Position numbers and translations under genes: made by a program | Assembly (NCBI GenBank): GCA_024400665.1 | Contig: JAKSML010000003.1 | Span: 1 to 64,000 of the forward strand | DNA from: Bacteroidales bacterium | GTDB lineage: Bacteria; Bacteroidota; Bacteroidia; Bacteroidales; P3 | DNA: 64,000 nucleotides | Direction: 5' to 3' | In this document: positions 16,913-24,254 of the stretch, in pieces | How the letters are laid out: every line of letters starts with the position of its first letter | Numbering within the stretch: the stretch's first letter is position 1 | Notes under the pieces: generated by a model | Told to the model about the DNA's origin: nothing | Database searches by the model: none | The model's input: only the letters and a program-made list of their open reading frames with translations

Positions 16913-17913
16913 TATTCTGCACCGCTTTCTTTGAGGCGGAGGAGGAGATGTTTTAGGGTGGGTTGGAATATGTCGAGATCTTTGAGAAAGAAGAGTCCGA
17001 CGATTTGTTTCTCTGTGTATTCGATGACGAGGCAGTGCTCTGTCTGGTTGTTTGGGGCGATGGTTTGGAGTGTGGAGTCTTGGGGGTTGGCGAAGTGGAT
17101 CTGTGCGTTTTGCAGGCTCTTTGAGATCTTGGTGCTCTTACGGGCATGGCTGTTGGAGTGGAAGAAAAGGCTTGTGATGGAATCCCAGGAGGCGTCGTCT
17201 GTGGGGGAGAGCATGATGGCGTCGATGGGCTGGAGCGTGTCGCCGATGCTGTAGTTCATAAGGAGCGACACATTCCAGTCGTCGTAGGCTGTGAGGCGGG
17301 CATAGACTTCCTGGGCGTAGGTCTGAGGCACAATGCAGAGGCAGCGGAACTGTCCTGTGGTGGCCTTGAGGCGGAAGCTGTTGTGCTCTTGGTCGCCGTC
17401 GTTGAGGCCGTTCACCTTCTTCAGCGTTGCGGCCTGACGGAGGTCAGCATCGGAGGGCATGGCGAAGATAAGGTGGGTCTTGTGCGAGGGGAGGGCGTTC
17501 CACATCATGGTGCGCCAAGAGCAGAAGTCGCGGCACTGCTCATAGCTGAGGCCGACGATAGGGTGTTGGGCATATTCCTTTTGGAACAGTGCATCCTCTA
17601 TTGTGTAGGCCGTGGTCAGGGAGCCGGGGGCGATGTAGGAGCGGCCATAGACTTTGCGGAAGAGGGCGGTGTCGGGGAGGGTGGCGAGGTAGCGGTCGGA
17701 CGTGGCGCCATAGTGATGCAGCGTCCACCAGGCGTATTCGTTCCAGCTTTGGATGGAGACCTCGTTGTTGTCGATGTAGAGGCTTCCTTTCTCAAGGGCA
17801 GACATGTATTTGAGGTCTTGGGCATAGAGGCTGCCGAGGATGAGGAGGGCGGTTAGGAGCGATAATGATTTTTTGAACATGGCTTTTTTAACAGATAATG
17901 ATTTTTTGAACAT
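16912..17913 (-). CDS. Secreted FGE/sulfatase-modifying-like domain protein of module B
   Basis: A 333-residue exported protein, signal peptide ending LILGSLYAQ. The block EVSIQSWNEYAWWTL ... HPIVGLSYEQCRDFCSWRT matches the start of formylglycine-generating-enzyme-like domains (FGE-sulfatase, also in GldK). The catalytic Cys pair of true FGE is not evident, so an enzymatic role is doubtful. The start is ambiguous: an exact 33-bp tandem duplication places two ATGs (17913 and 17880) in frame, each with the same upstream bases. The protein therefore begins MFKKSLSVKKAMFKKSLS or, from the inner ATG, MFKKSLSLLTALL, which is the better signal peptide. It lies between the anti-sigma and the receptor of module B. 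Confidence 0.65.
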   Translation of the reverse strand: MFKKSLSVKKAMFKKSLSLLTALLILGSLYAQDLKYMSALEKGSLYIDNNEVSIQSWNEYAWWTLHHYGATSDRYLATLPDTALFRKVYGRSYIAPGSLTTAYTIEDALFQKEYAQHPIVGLSYEQCRDFCSWRTMMWNALPSHKTHLIFAMPSDADLRQAATLKKVNGLNDGDQEHNSFRLKATTGQFRCLCIVPQTYAQEVYARLTAYDDWNVSLLMNYSIGDTLQPIDAIMLSPTDDASWDSITSLFFHSNSHARKSTKISKSLQNAQIHFANPQDSTLQTIAPNNQTEHCLVIEYTEKQIVGLFFLKDLDIFQPTLKHLLLRLKESGAE

Positions 17914-17926
17914 GGCTTTTTTAACA
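17861..17926 (-). repeat. 33-bp exact tandem duplication covering a start codon
   Basis: Units 17861-17893 and 17894-17926 are identical. Each contains a start codon and the bases upstream of it. The 11-codon gain keeps frame. Confidence 0.95.
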
Positions 17927-17934
17927 ATTGATTG

Positions 17935-18058
17935 AGTAATGAATAAAGAGTAATGAGTAATGAGTGGGGCGGGAGCCGGTCTTTTTTAATTGAGAATTGA
18001 TAATTGAAAATTGAGAATTAGGCTGACGCCGTCATTATTCACTATTCTGCACTAATCA
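17935..18058. repeat. Dispersed heptad/GGCGGGAGCC repeat, second copy
   Basis: TGAGTAATGAATAAAGAG, GGCGGGAGCC (17968-17977), TTGAGAATTGATAATTGAAA and CATTATTCACTATTCTGCAC. The last string also ends the copy at 16900-16922. It lies between the FGE-like and anti-sigma genes. Confidence 0.7.
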
Positions 18059-18070
18059 TCAGGTCACAGA

Positions 18071-18631
18071 TTATATCATGGCGATGAGGGTGCTTGCTTG
18101 CTGCTCGAGGTCGGCTAAGGTGCATTGGTGGTTGCAGAGGTAGCGTATGCTGTGGCTTGACGGCGCGGTCTCTTTCACCGAATCGATACTGCGTTGCGCA
18201 AGGGGTGCTGCGCTGTCCGTAGGGTGGGGCATCAGCTCCATGTCGGGCACGGTGGCTGCGGCCATCAGCTGGGGTGCGGGGGAGGTGATGGAGGCCCTCT
18301 GCATCCGTTTGATGGTGTCCTTGACGATGGTCTGCAGGATGCCTGCCACGGTGTCTTCCTGCATGACGGCATCGGGGGCTGTCGTGACGGAGGCGTACTG
18401 CTGCGATAGGGCGGGGCGGGGTTCTTGCATGGAGAAGTAGAAGGCGGCGCCGAGGAGCATGAGCAGGCATGCCGCAGCGGCGACAAGGCGGCGCGAGCGG
18501 CGTCGGGAGTGCTGCCGCTCCTCAGCGGCTTCGATAAGTTGCTGGAGCTGTTCGCGGCTCAGGTGTCGGCCCTGCAGGTCTTTGTCCTGCTGGTGCCAGA
18601 GTTGCTCTATGTCGTTCCAAAAGTTGTCCAT
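18071..18631 (-). CDS. Putative anti-sigma protein of module B
   Basis: A 186-residue single-pass membrane protein directly downstream of an ECF sigma gene (39-nt gap). The cytoplasmic N-terminus (1-47) contains LWHQQDKDLQGRHLSREQL, similar to the corresponding LWDRQSQSLQGRQL segment of module C. The membrane helix is at about 48-67, after a very basic stretch (HSRRRSRR). The periplasmic remainder is short, Thr/Ala/Pro-rich and probably unstructured. No known anti-sigma domain is recognised; the role rests on synteny, topology and the shared N-terminal motif. Confidence 0.65.
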   Translation of the reverse strand: MDNFWNDIEQLWHQQDKDLQGRHLSREQLQQLIEAAEERQHSRRRSRRLVAAAACLLMLLGAAFYFSMQEPRPALSQQYASVTTAPDAVMQEDTVAGILQTIVKDTIKRMQRASITSPAPQLMAAATVPDMELMPHPTDSAAPLAQRSIDSVKETAPSSHSIRYLCNHQCTLADLEQQASTLIAMI

Positions 18632-18670
18632 AGTATTTGAATTGATGAATAAAAATAAGGCGGGAGCCAG

Positions 18671-19177
18671 TTATGTGATGTTGGTTTTTTCGATGAGGGT
18701 TCTTAGTTTGTCTTTGATGCGGAGGAAGCGCATCTTCACAGCGCTCTCGCCCATGCCGAGGGCGAGGGCTATGTCGCGGTGGGAGTCGCCGTCGAGGTGT
18801 GCGAGGACGATGGTCTGGTCAGTTGTATCGAGCTGGCGGATGGCCTCGTAGAGGGTGTCGATGCGCTCGTTGTGCATCTCGGTGGCGGGTTCTGAAGTGA
18901 GGGAGGAGAGGGGGAGCGTCTCAGCCTTGGGGAGGTATTTGCGGAGGTAGTTCTGGGCGGCGTTGATGGCTATGCGATAGACCCAGGTGGATTCCTTGCA
19001 GCGGCCGTTGAAGGAGGGCTTGTCGAAACTGTGCCAGAGGCGGAGGGCGATTTCTTGATAGAGGTCATCGCGGAGGGCGCTGTTGTCGCCTCCGTAGAGG
19101 CGGCACACCTTTCGCAGACAGCCCTCGTTGCGGACTATCATGGCATCAAAGCGGTTGTATTTCGACAGGTTTAACAT
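18671..19177 (-). CDS. ECF RNA polymerase sigma factor, module B
   Basis: A 168-residue ECF sigma factor. Region 2 runs about 12-80 (NSALRDDLYQEIALRLWHSF, then ESTWVYRIAINAAQNYLRKYL). Region 4 is about 110-165 (LDTTDQTIVLAHLDGDSHRDIALALGMGESAVKMRFLRIKDKLR). It resembles the module C sigma in the sequence between regions (ESTWVYRIAINAA versus ESTWLYRVALNTA), so the two are paralogues. The upstream DNA carries an ECF-type promoter motif shared with module C, consistent with autoregulation. The module continues with anti-sigma, FGE-like and receptor genes. Confidence 0.9.
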   Translation of the reverse strand: MLNLSKYNRFDAMIVRNEGCLRKVCRLYGGDNSALRDDLYQEIALRLWHSFDKPSFNGRCKESTWVYRIAINAAQNYLRKYLPKAETLPLSSLTSEPATEMHNERIDTLYEAIRQLDTTDQTIVLAHLDGDSHRDIALALGMGESAVKMRFLRIKDKLRTLIEKTNIT

Positions 19178-19222
19178 TCAGTTGATAATTGGGCTGGCAC
19201 GGTTGTTTGTTCGCCAATCACG

Positions 19223-19258
19223 CTATATTAGACACGTAAAAAGTGCAAAAAGTCACAC
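19223..19258 (-). promoter_or_regulatory. ECF-type promoter of module B
   Basis: Minus strand: GTGTGACTTTT (19258-19248), 15 nt, TCTAATATAG (19232-19223), 46 nt before the sigma start. The same pattern precedes module C and two lipoprotein loci. It differs from the housekeeping TTTG/TAnnTTTG type. Confidence 0.6.
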
Positions 19259-19285
19259 GAGGGGTCACTTTTTTGCACTTTTTTT
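19238..19285 (-). terminator. Terminator of module C overlapping the module B promoter
   Basis: Arms AAAAAGTGCAAAAAGT and ACTTTTTTGCACTTTTT (one bulge) flank a GC-rich loop 28 nt past the last module C gene. One arm contains the -35-like box of module B. Confidence 0.75.
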
Positions 19286-19312
19286 TGAGAAGAGGGTATG
19301 TTGTGGATATCC

Positions 19313-19894
19313 TCAGAGGTTGAAGGAGGCGCCAAGGCGGAGCTGGATGTGTGGCTCGTTGTATTCAAGTATTCCGTAGGGGAAGCCGAAGCTGCCCCAG
19401 TCGGCCACGCCATAGAGTTCGAGGCGCGGGATGGGGCGGTAGCCGAGGCCGAGGCCAAAGCCGTAGTCGAGGTCCTGTATGGTGTGCCCCACTTTGGCGT
19501 TGAGGAAGAGGTCGAAGGGGTTGTAGCCTTGCTTGAGGAGCGGGAGGATGTGGAAGGAGGCTTCGAGGCCGAAGGCTGCTTGGGGGGTGTATTCTATGCG
19601 AGTTATGGAGCTTCCTTCAGGCATGCCATAATTCCATACTTCCGAGCTATTACGGGCTGCGTGAAAGCCGAAGTAGCCGCCGAGGGTCCAGCAGCGGCCG
19701 AGGCTGTAGGAGACGGTGATGTTGAGGTAGTTGTTGGGATGATGGCGCAGGATGCCTGGGGCGTATGTGTAGGCATGGTTGACGTTGTGGCTGAACTCCA
19801 GTCCCACGTGGCAGCGCTGCCAGAAAGTGGTGCTGTCCTGTGTGTGGCCGATGAAGGCGGGGAGAATCAGGAGAATGATAATGTATCGTTTCAT
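19313..19894 (-). CDS. Outer-membrane beta-barrel protein of module C
   Basis: A 193-residue protein. The start at 19894 is chosen because it begins the signal peptide MKRYIIILLILPAFIGHTQ and lies 25 nt after the previous stop; the longer reading upstream is not signal-like. The mature chain alternates in beta-strand fashion (NYLNITVSYSLGRCWTLGGYFGF, YGFGLGLGYRPIPRLELYG) and ends HIQLRLGASFNL, typical of small 8- to 10-strand outer-membrane barrels. It is the last gene of module C and may be under the control of its sigma factor. The ligand is unknown. Confidence 0.7.
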   Translation of the reverse strand: MKRYIIILLILPAFIGHTQDSTTFWQRCHVGLEFSHNVNHAYTYAPGILRHHPNNYLNITVSYSLGRCWTLGGYFGFHAARNSSEVWNYGMPEGSSITRIEYTPQAAFGLEASFHILPLLKQGYNPFDLFLNAKVGHTIQDLDYGFGLGLGYRPIPRLELYGVADWGSFGFPYGILEYNEPHIQLRLGASFNL

Positions 19895-19919
19895 GGTGCT
19901 ATTCGTTTTTTTTGATGGA

Positions 19920-21281
19920 TTATAATGAGACTTTGAGACCGAAGGCGAGGCTGTTCTTCCCCCAGCTGGGGACGAGGCGCATGAGGCCGTACTGAGCAAA
20001 GAGGTTCCAGGGGCCCCAGCCTGCCGAGAGGCGGATGTCGATTTGCGGGTCGCATTCGAAATAGTCGTACTTGCTGTAATTGAGGAAGGTTTCGTAGGGG
20101 TCGCCGGTGTATTCGTCGGTGCTGGTGCCGAGTGATTTGCCGTAACGTTGGTGTACGTTGCCTTTTCTCAGCAGTCCGAACACGAGGTCGGCGCCGAAGT
20201 GGAGTCCTTTGGTGTGGTCTTTGTTGCAGTAGTAGGAGAAATGGATGGGCAGGGTGAGCTGCCGGAGGATGAACTGTGAGTGCCAATATTGCTCCTCGCC
20301 GAAGGGAATCTCTTCGCTGAGGAGGTCGTAATTGGGGTTATACCACATCAAGCGTCCGGTTTCCTCGTCATAAAAGGGCAGGGTTTCATAATAGCGGACG
20401 TAGGGGTCGCGAAGTGCGAAATTGCTGTGGCTGTAGCCGAGGCCGATACCGAAGGCAAAGTGGGTTTTGGCCACGAGGTCGTAGGTCATCTCGGCTTGAT
20501 AATTGCCCAAAGCGAGTTTGGCGGGAACAGTCTCTTGGCCTCCCCTTAGAATGTAGGTATCCCATCCGCCGTAGAGGTTGATATGGAAGCGGTCGGAGGC
20601 GTTGTACCAGCCCATTTTTGTGGGGTGGGAGCGCTTGGAGCTGTTGGTCTCTATGTGGTAGCCCTTTAGGCTTTGCCATACATTCTCTCCGTTGCGAAGG
20701 AACCCTTGGATGGAGCCAAAATCCCTTGTGCATTCTTCGTATGTCTTGCAGGTGTATTGGAAATATCTTATGATGGCGGAATTTTGGGCCAGGAGAGAGA
20801 TTTTGTTCGCCACGGAGATGGGATTGATGAACTCCACGATGCAGTGGTCATCTGCCTGAATGTTGATGTTGTCATAGCGCAGAACGGAGTCGCATGAAGA
20901 GTGGATGTAGATGTGGTTGCTATACTGTGCATAGATGTAGAGGTCCTTATGGCGGGAATGTATCTGTATAACGTCTTGTCCACGGGCAAAAATTGTCAAT
21001 GACGGCCATGAGCCAGGATTGAGGTTAATCCAGCTGTGGACACGGTTTGTGTCATCCCAGCTGTTCAGTCGTAGGGACACATAATCCACCGTGTCTTGCT
21101 CGAAGACTATTGTGGAATATTCGCCCATGATGTTGAAGCGCAGATTGGGGAAGCTGTCGGTGAGGTTTAAGTACTGTACATACTGAGGTATGTCTGCCTT
21201 GGTATAAGGGGGCTGTTCGACAAGCTGCGCCCATAGCGGCGTGGCGCTCAAGAGCGCGAAGAAAAGGGCGAGCCTTTTCAT
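19920..21281 (-). CDS. Outer-membrane protein with N-terminal adhesion-like region, module C
   Basis: A 453-residue protein from the ATG at 21281, which begins MKRLALFFALLSATPLWAQ, a clear signal peptide. An earlier in-frame ATG (21341) would add 20 residues encoded by a palindromic intergenic repeat, so it is rejected. Residues about 30-190 resemble the putative auto-transporter adhesin, head GIN domain: NLRFNIMGEYSTIVFEQ, LTIFARGQDVIQIHSRHKDLYIYAQYSNHIYI, repetitive beta strands. The C-terminal ~250 residues form a barrel (FAFGIGLGYSHSNF, LTLPIHFSYYC, LRLSAGWGPWNLFAQYGL) ending GLKVSL. Third gene of module C. Confidence 0.65.
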   Translation of the reverse strand: MKRLALFFALLSATPLWAQLVEQPPYTKADIPQYVQYLNLTDSFPNLRFNIMGEYSTIVFEQDTVDYVSLRLNSWDDTNRVHSWINLNPGSWPSLTIFARGQDVIQIHSRHKDLYIYAQYSNHIYIHSSCDSVLRYDNINIQADDHCIVEFINPISVANKISLLAQNSAIIRYFQYTCKTYEECTRDFGSIQGFLRNGENVWQSLKGYHIETNSSKRSHPTKMGWYNASDRFHINLYGGWDTYILRGGQETVPAKLALGNYQAEMTYDLVAKTHFAFGIGLGYSHSNFALRDPYVRYYETLPFYDEETGRLMWYNPNYDLLSEEIPFGEEQYWHSQFILRQLTLPIHFSYYCNKDHTKGLHFGADLVFGLLRKGNVHQRYGKSLGTSTDEYTGDPYETFLNYSKYDYFECDPQIDIRLSAGWGPWNLFAQYGLMRLVPSWGKNSLAFGLKVSL

Positions 21282-21302
21282 GATTCGGGTGTTTTGGGGT
21301 AG

Positions 21303-21322
21303 AGACGTGGCGTGCCGCGTCT
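21303..21322. repeat. Palindromic intergenic element
   Basis: AGACGTGGCGTGCCGCGTCT pairs with itself with one G-T mismatch. It lies between the anti-sigma gene and the adhesin-like gene of module C. I recall similar AGACGYGGC...GCCRCGTCT strings between genes in other Bacteroidales, but this was not checked. Confidence 0.55.
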
Positions 21323-21381
21323 GTGAAAAAGCTGTTTTCATGGTCTTTATTATTATGCGTGGTTGTTTATAGATTAGAGGC

Positions 21382-22044
21382 TTATATTATCGATGCCAGC
21401 AAGGGCTCTATGACACAGTCGTGGAATGTGGGTCGTTCGGGTTCCTTGGGGACTTCTTCGAAACGGAGGGGACGGTATTCAGGCTTTTCATCGGACAGCA
21501 TGACGAGGTTGTTGCCTTCGATGATGACTGGCACGGCTTCGGGCCTCGTTGTCCCTATTGTCACAAGGCGGTGGGTCTCTATCATGGCAGGCACGGGGGC
21601 AGCCTTTTTGTCATCTTCGGAGATGGCTGCCTCAGGGACATCCAGTTGCACTGTGTCGTATATGGCATTAGTGGCTGCTGGCTCTTGCACTTGTGCGGGG
21701 GCTGTGTTTTCGGCAAGGAGGGGGCGGGTATGATGCCGCAGGACCACCTTCTCGGACGAGGCTGGGAGAACCTCTGTCTGAGTTATGGGCTGAGGTGTTG
21801 TCAGCATGGTTGAGGAACCCGATGTGGGGAGTACTTGCTGTGGCTGGCTGAGCCAGAGGGCTGCGCCTCCGGCCATCATGAGGAGGGCTGCCGCGGCGGC
21901 GGCCTTGGGCAGCCAGCGGCCTTTGTGGCGCGGGGTGAGGGCTGCGGCTATCTCCTCGTCAGAGATAAGCTGCCGTCCTTGGAGGCTCTGCGACTGGCGG
22001 TCCCAGAGCTCCTGCATCTTTTCGAGGTCAAAGTTGTTCTTCAT
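21382..22044 (-). CDS. Putative anti-sigma protein of module C
   Basis: A 220-residue single-pass membrane protein overlapping the sigma gene by 17 nt. The N-terminal 46 residues include LWDRQSQSLQGRQLISDEEI, a close match to module B's LWHQQDKDLQGRHLSREQL and so probably the sigma-binding element. The membrane helix is at about 47-66. The periplasmic part is Pro/Thr/Glu-rich and low complexity, ending in a short hydrophobic CVIEPLLASII. Sequence outside the N-terminal motif has diverged from module B. The role is inferred from synteny. Confidence 0.65.
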   Translation of the reverse strand: MKNNFDLEKMQELWDRQSQSLQGRQLISDEEIAAALTPRHKGRWLPKAAAAAALLMMAGGAALWLSQPQQVLPTSGSSTMLTTPQPITQTEVLPASSEKVVLRHHTRPLLAENTAPAQVQEPAATNAIYDTVQLDVPEAAISEDDKKAAPVPAMIETHRLVTIGTTRPEAVPVIIEGNNLVMLSDEKPEYRPLRFEEVPKEPERPTFHDCVIEPLLASII

Positions 22045-22534
22045 CTTGTGCCATTCCTTTCATTTTTATTTTGATGCGGTGAAGCCGCACCTTCACGTTT
22101 ATCTCGCTTATCTCCATCACCTCGGCAATCTCCTTGCCGCTGAGGCGGTCGAGGTAGAGGTATATTATCTTCTGCTCCTCTGGCTCTAAGCGGGCTATGA
22201 GGGCGTAGAGCTGTTCCAGCTGGCTGCTTTCCTCTGCGGCTTCGCAGACAGGCTCCTCGTGGGCGCCGAGGGGCTGGATGATGGGCAGATGCTGTTCATG
22301 ACGTTGCTGCATGAGGGCGGTGTTGAGGGCCACGCGATAGAGCCAGGTGCTCTCTGCACATTGGTGGCGGAAGCTGCCGTAGCCTTCCCACAGCTTGCAG
22401 AGTATCTCCTGCTTGAGGTCATCCACGGTGGTGCCGTGCTGCGAAGCGAAAGCCAGGCAGACCTTGTAGATCAGTGCCTCGTTTCGTCTCACCATGGCCG
22501 TGAAGGCCGCTTCGGTATGGAGTTTCTTCAGCAT
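22028..22534 (-). CDS. ECF RNA polymerase sigma factor, module C
   Basis: A 168-residue ECF sigma factor. Region 2 is about 12-80 (VDDLKQEILCKLWEGYGSF, ESTWLYRVALNTALMQQR). Region 4 is about 112-160 (LEPEEQKIIYLYLDRLSGKEIAEVMEISEINVKVRLHRIKIKM). The last 17 nt overlap the anti-sigma gene, implying coupled translation. Two promoters can be seen: the ECF-like motif at 22554-22588 and a housekeeping promoter in the repeat at 22723-22753. This suggests basal expression plus autoregulated amplification. Confidence 0.9.
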   Translation of the reverse strand: MLKKLHTEAAFTAMVRRNEALIYKVCLAFASQHGTTVDDLKQEILCKLWEGYGSFRHQCAESTWLYRVALNTALMQQRHEQHLPIIQPLGAHEEPVCEAAEESSQLEQLYALIARLEPEEQKIIYLYLDRLSGKEIAEVMEISEINVKVRLHRIKIKMKGMAQDEEQL

Positions 22535-22553
22535 AGAGATTTTTTGCGATTAC

Positions 22554-22588
22554 CTATATTAGATGCAGAAAGGGTCGAAAAGTTACAC
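22554..22588 (-). promoter_or_regulatory. ECF-type promoter of module C
   Basis: Minus strand: GTGTAACTTTT (22588-22578), 14 nt, TCTAATATAG (22563-22554), 20 nt before the sigma start. It aligns with the module B promoter and with 24124-24157 and 57757-57789. Confidence 0.6.
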
Positions 22589-22722
22589 TGATTGTCGTCT
22601 TTTTTTTGCGAAAAAACTGTTGTTTATTTCTTTAGAATAGATTATGGAGGTTGATAATCTTCCGTGCTCTATGGTAGTAATCAGTCTCTTGCAAAACACT
22701 GCCGACATACACATCTTTTCTG

Positions 22723-22753
22723 CAAAAGTACAAAAGCCGAGCGAAACAGCAAA
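22723..22753 (-). promoter_or_regulatory. Housekeeping promoter reading into module C
   Basis: Minus strand: TTTG (22753-22750), 19 nt, TACTTTTG (22730-22723), an exact fit to the Bacteroidetes consensus. The copy 80 nt upstream in the direct repeat has TACTTTAT instead and is probably dead. Confidence 0.65.
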
Positions 22754-22836
22754 ATTTATTTTGATATTTCCGAGGCGCAGAATCTTCATCGACAGCAAGG
22801 AGATAAAGTACAAAAGCCGAGCGAAACAGCAAAATT
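22725..22836. repeat. Exact 32-bp direct repeat, 80 nt apart
   Basis: Copies at 22725-22756 and 22805-22836. The repeat spans most of a promoter, so one copy gained or lost function by the bases next to it. Confidence 0.9.
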
Positions 22837-23027
22837 CATATAGATAACTTCTAAAAATTCACGATAATAAGTTTTTCGCTGTAGTATAATATATGACTGA
22901 TTTTATAAAACATAGCAGATATGTAAAGCAATATATATCAAACATTTTCATATAAGGGACAATCTTCCTCCTCCCATAATTTGACAGCGGAATACATATT
23001 TTTTCCGCTAAAGTAAAAAAAAAATTG

Positions 23028-23035
23028 TATATTTG
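23028..23035 (+). promoter_or_regulatory. -7 box of the porin gene
   Basis: TATATTTG fits TAnnTTTG. The -33 region is T-rich but has no exact TTTG. The leader would be about 105 nt. Confidence 0.5.
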
Positions 23036-23145
23036 CACCGTGAATTGCTTCGTCGCATTCCACGCTCCGCATGGTGGATATATGAGCATTCGCCATCCTG
23101 CGAAGCTTACCCCAAGGCAGTGCTCACAATAAAATTAGTAACATT

Positions 23146-23889
23146 ATGAAAAAAGAATTTCTTACGATCGCCTTCGCCGCTTTCGCTTTCGCGGCCAACG
23201 CACAATTTATCATCAGCGGCAACATCGGCTTCAGCAACCACGGTGCTACTTCTATGAACGACCTCAACACGACCGAATCGTACATCGTCCCCGGATCCAT
23301 CTCCAACACTATCGCCTTCAGCCCCACCTTCGGCTACCAGTTCAACGACAAGATGCAGGTCGGCATCAGCCTAACCTATTCCTACAGCTATTCAAAAGAT
23401 TTCAATAAGGCGGGCTACGTCATCGACTACCAAAACTATGAGGGTTGGAAGACCACTTCCTCCACCCGTTTCGCCATCGCTCCGTATTTCCGCTACAACT
23501 TGATGAGCTGGAACAAGCTGACTCTCTTCCTCCAAGCTCAAGCCGCCTTCGGCTTCACCCCCAGAAAGAACTATCATGAATTCAGCACCGAGGTTACTGG
23601 CCACATCGACCAAGTTGACAAAGAGTACGAAAGCAACACCAAAAGCACCGACTTTGAGCTCTCTATCACCCCTGGCCTCAACTACTCTTTAGGCCAGCAC
23701 GCCTCCCTCGACCTCTACATCGACCTCGCTACGCTCGCCTACTATTACAACAAAAGTACTACCTACGCTGCTGGCGAAGTCTCTAACAGATACACCTATC
23801 ACGACTTCACCTTCGGCTGCAAAGCTTCCGCTCAAACTCTCGTCAACCACCTCTCCCTCTTCCGTCTCGGCTTCAACTACGCTTTCTAA
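23146..23889 (+). CDS. Outer-membrane porin-family beta-barrel protein
   Basis: A 247-residue outer-membrane protein with signal peptide MKKEFLTIAFAAFAFAANAQ. The whole mature chain reads as amphipathic strands (FIISGNIGFSNHG, TIAFSPTFGYQFNDKMQVGISLTYSYSY, FAIAPYFRYNLM, LTLFLQAQAAFGF) and ends LFRLGFNYAF with the terminal aromatic residue used by BamA. This is the outer membrane beta-barrel/OmpW-like class common in Bacteroidetes. It is monocistronic, with its own promoter and a strong terminator. The substrate is unknown. Confidence 0.8.
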   Translation: MKKEFLTIAFAAFAFAANAQFIISGNIGFSNHGATSMNDLNTTESYIVPGSISNTIAFSPTFGYQFNDKMQVGISLTYSYSYSKDFNKAGYVIDYQNYEGWKTTSSTRFAIAPYFRYNLMSWNKLTLFLQAQAAFGFTPRKNYHEFSTEVTGHIDQVDKEYESNTKSTDFELSITPGLNYSLGQHASLDLYIDLATLAYYYNKSTTYAAGEVSNRYTYHDFTFGCKASAQTLVNHLSLFRLGFNYAF

Positions 23890-23908
23890 ATCGTAAGCCT
23901 ACCACATA

Positions 23909-23942
23909 AATAAAGGCGTTGCACCCATGCAACGCCTTTATT
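23909..23942 (+). terminator. Intrinsic terminator after the porin gene
   Basis: Perfect 14-bp stem AATAAAGGCGTTGC / GCAACGCCTTTATT with a 6-nt loop. Confidence 0.85.
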
Positions 23943-24002
23943 AGTTCAAAGAATCTCCACGCAACAAATTTTCCGCAGCCCTCGAGAATAGAGATCTCTG
24001 AA

Positions 24003-24090
24003 CAGAGGCGGCAGCCGTTTGAGTAATGAATAATGAGTGGGGGCGGCAGCCATTATTCATTATTCTATATTCTATATTCATTATTCATGT
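24003..24090. repeat. Dispersed repeat, GGCGGCAGCC variant
   Basis: GGCGGCAGCC occurs twice (about 24007 and 24047), with TGAGTAATGAATAATGAG between and then CATTATTCATTATTC and TATATTC reiterations. It is a variant of the GGCGGGAGCC family. It lies in the 365-nt gap before a lipoprotein gene. Confidence 0.6.
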
Positions 24091-24123
24091 CGGCCTCTCC
24101 TTGAAAAAAAACCGAGGGTTTTT

Positions 24124-24157
24124 TGTAATATTTTGGCACCTTGTACGTTTTATATAG
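24124..24157 (+). promoter_or_regulatory. ECF-like promoter of the lipoprotein pair
   Basis: TGTAATATTTT (24124-24134), 9 nt, TACGTTTTATATAG (24144-24157). The same string with few changes lies 91-123 nt before the lipoprotein gene at 57880. Both resemble the promoters of modules B and C. Confidence 0.55.
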
Positions 24158-24219
24158 TGAAAACTTTTCCCGACATGGGGCGAGACCTGTCTTATCACCC
24201 TTGCAGGGGAGGGCAGAAG

Positions 24220-24253
24220 TTAAAATGTTAAATCAATTAAAATGTTAAATCAA
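24220..24253 (+). repeat. 17-bp tandem duplication next to a start codon
   Basis: TTAAAATGTTAAATCAA occurs twice in direct tandem, ending one base before the ATG at 24255. It duplicates the translation-initiation region. Confidence 0.9.
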
Positions 24254-24254
24254 T

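Larger units (their letters stand above)
22535..23145. other. 611-nt divergent gap between module C and a porin gene
   Basis: Holds the two promoters of module C, an exact 32-bp direct repeat, and the porin promoter. Between about 22840 and 22990 I see only AT-rich DNA with no gene. Confidence 0.6.

Noticed and set aside
22583..22813. 76-codon minus frame upstream of sigma C
   Set aside because: It lies across promoter repeats, and its product shows no signal or domain.
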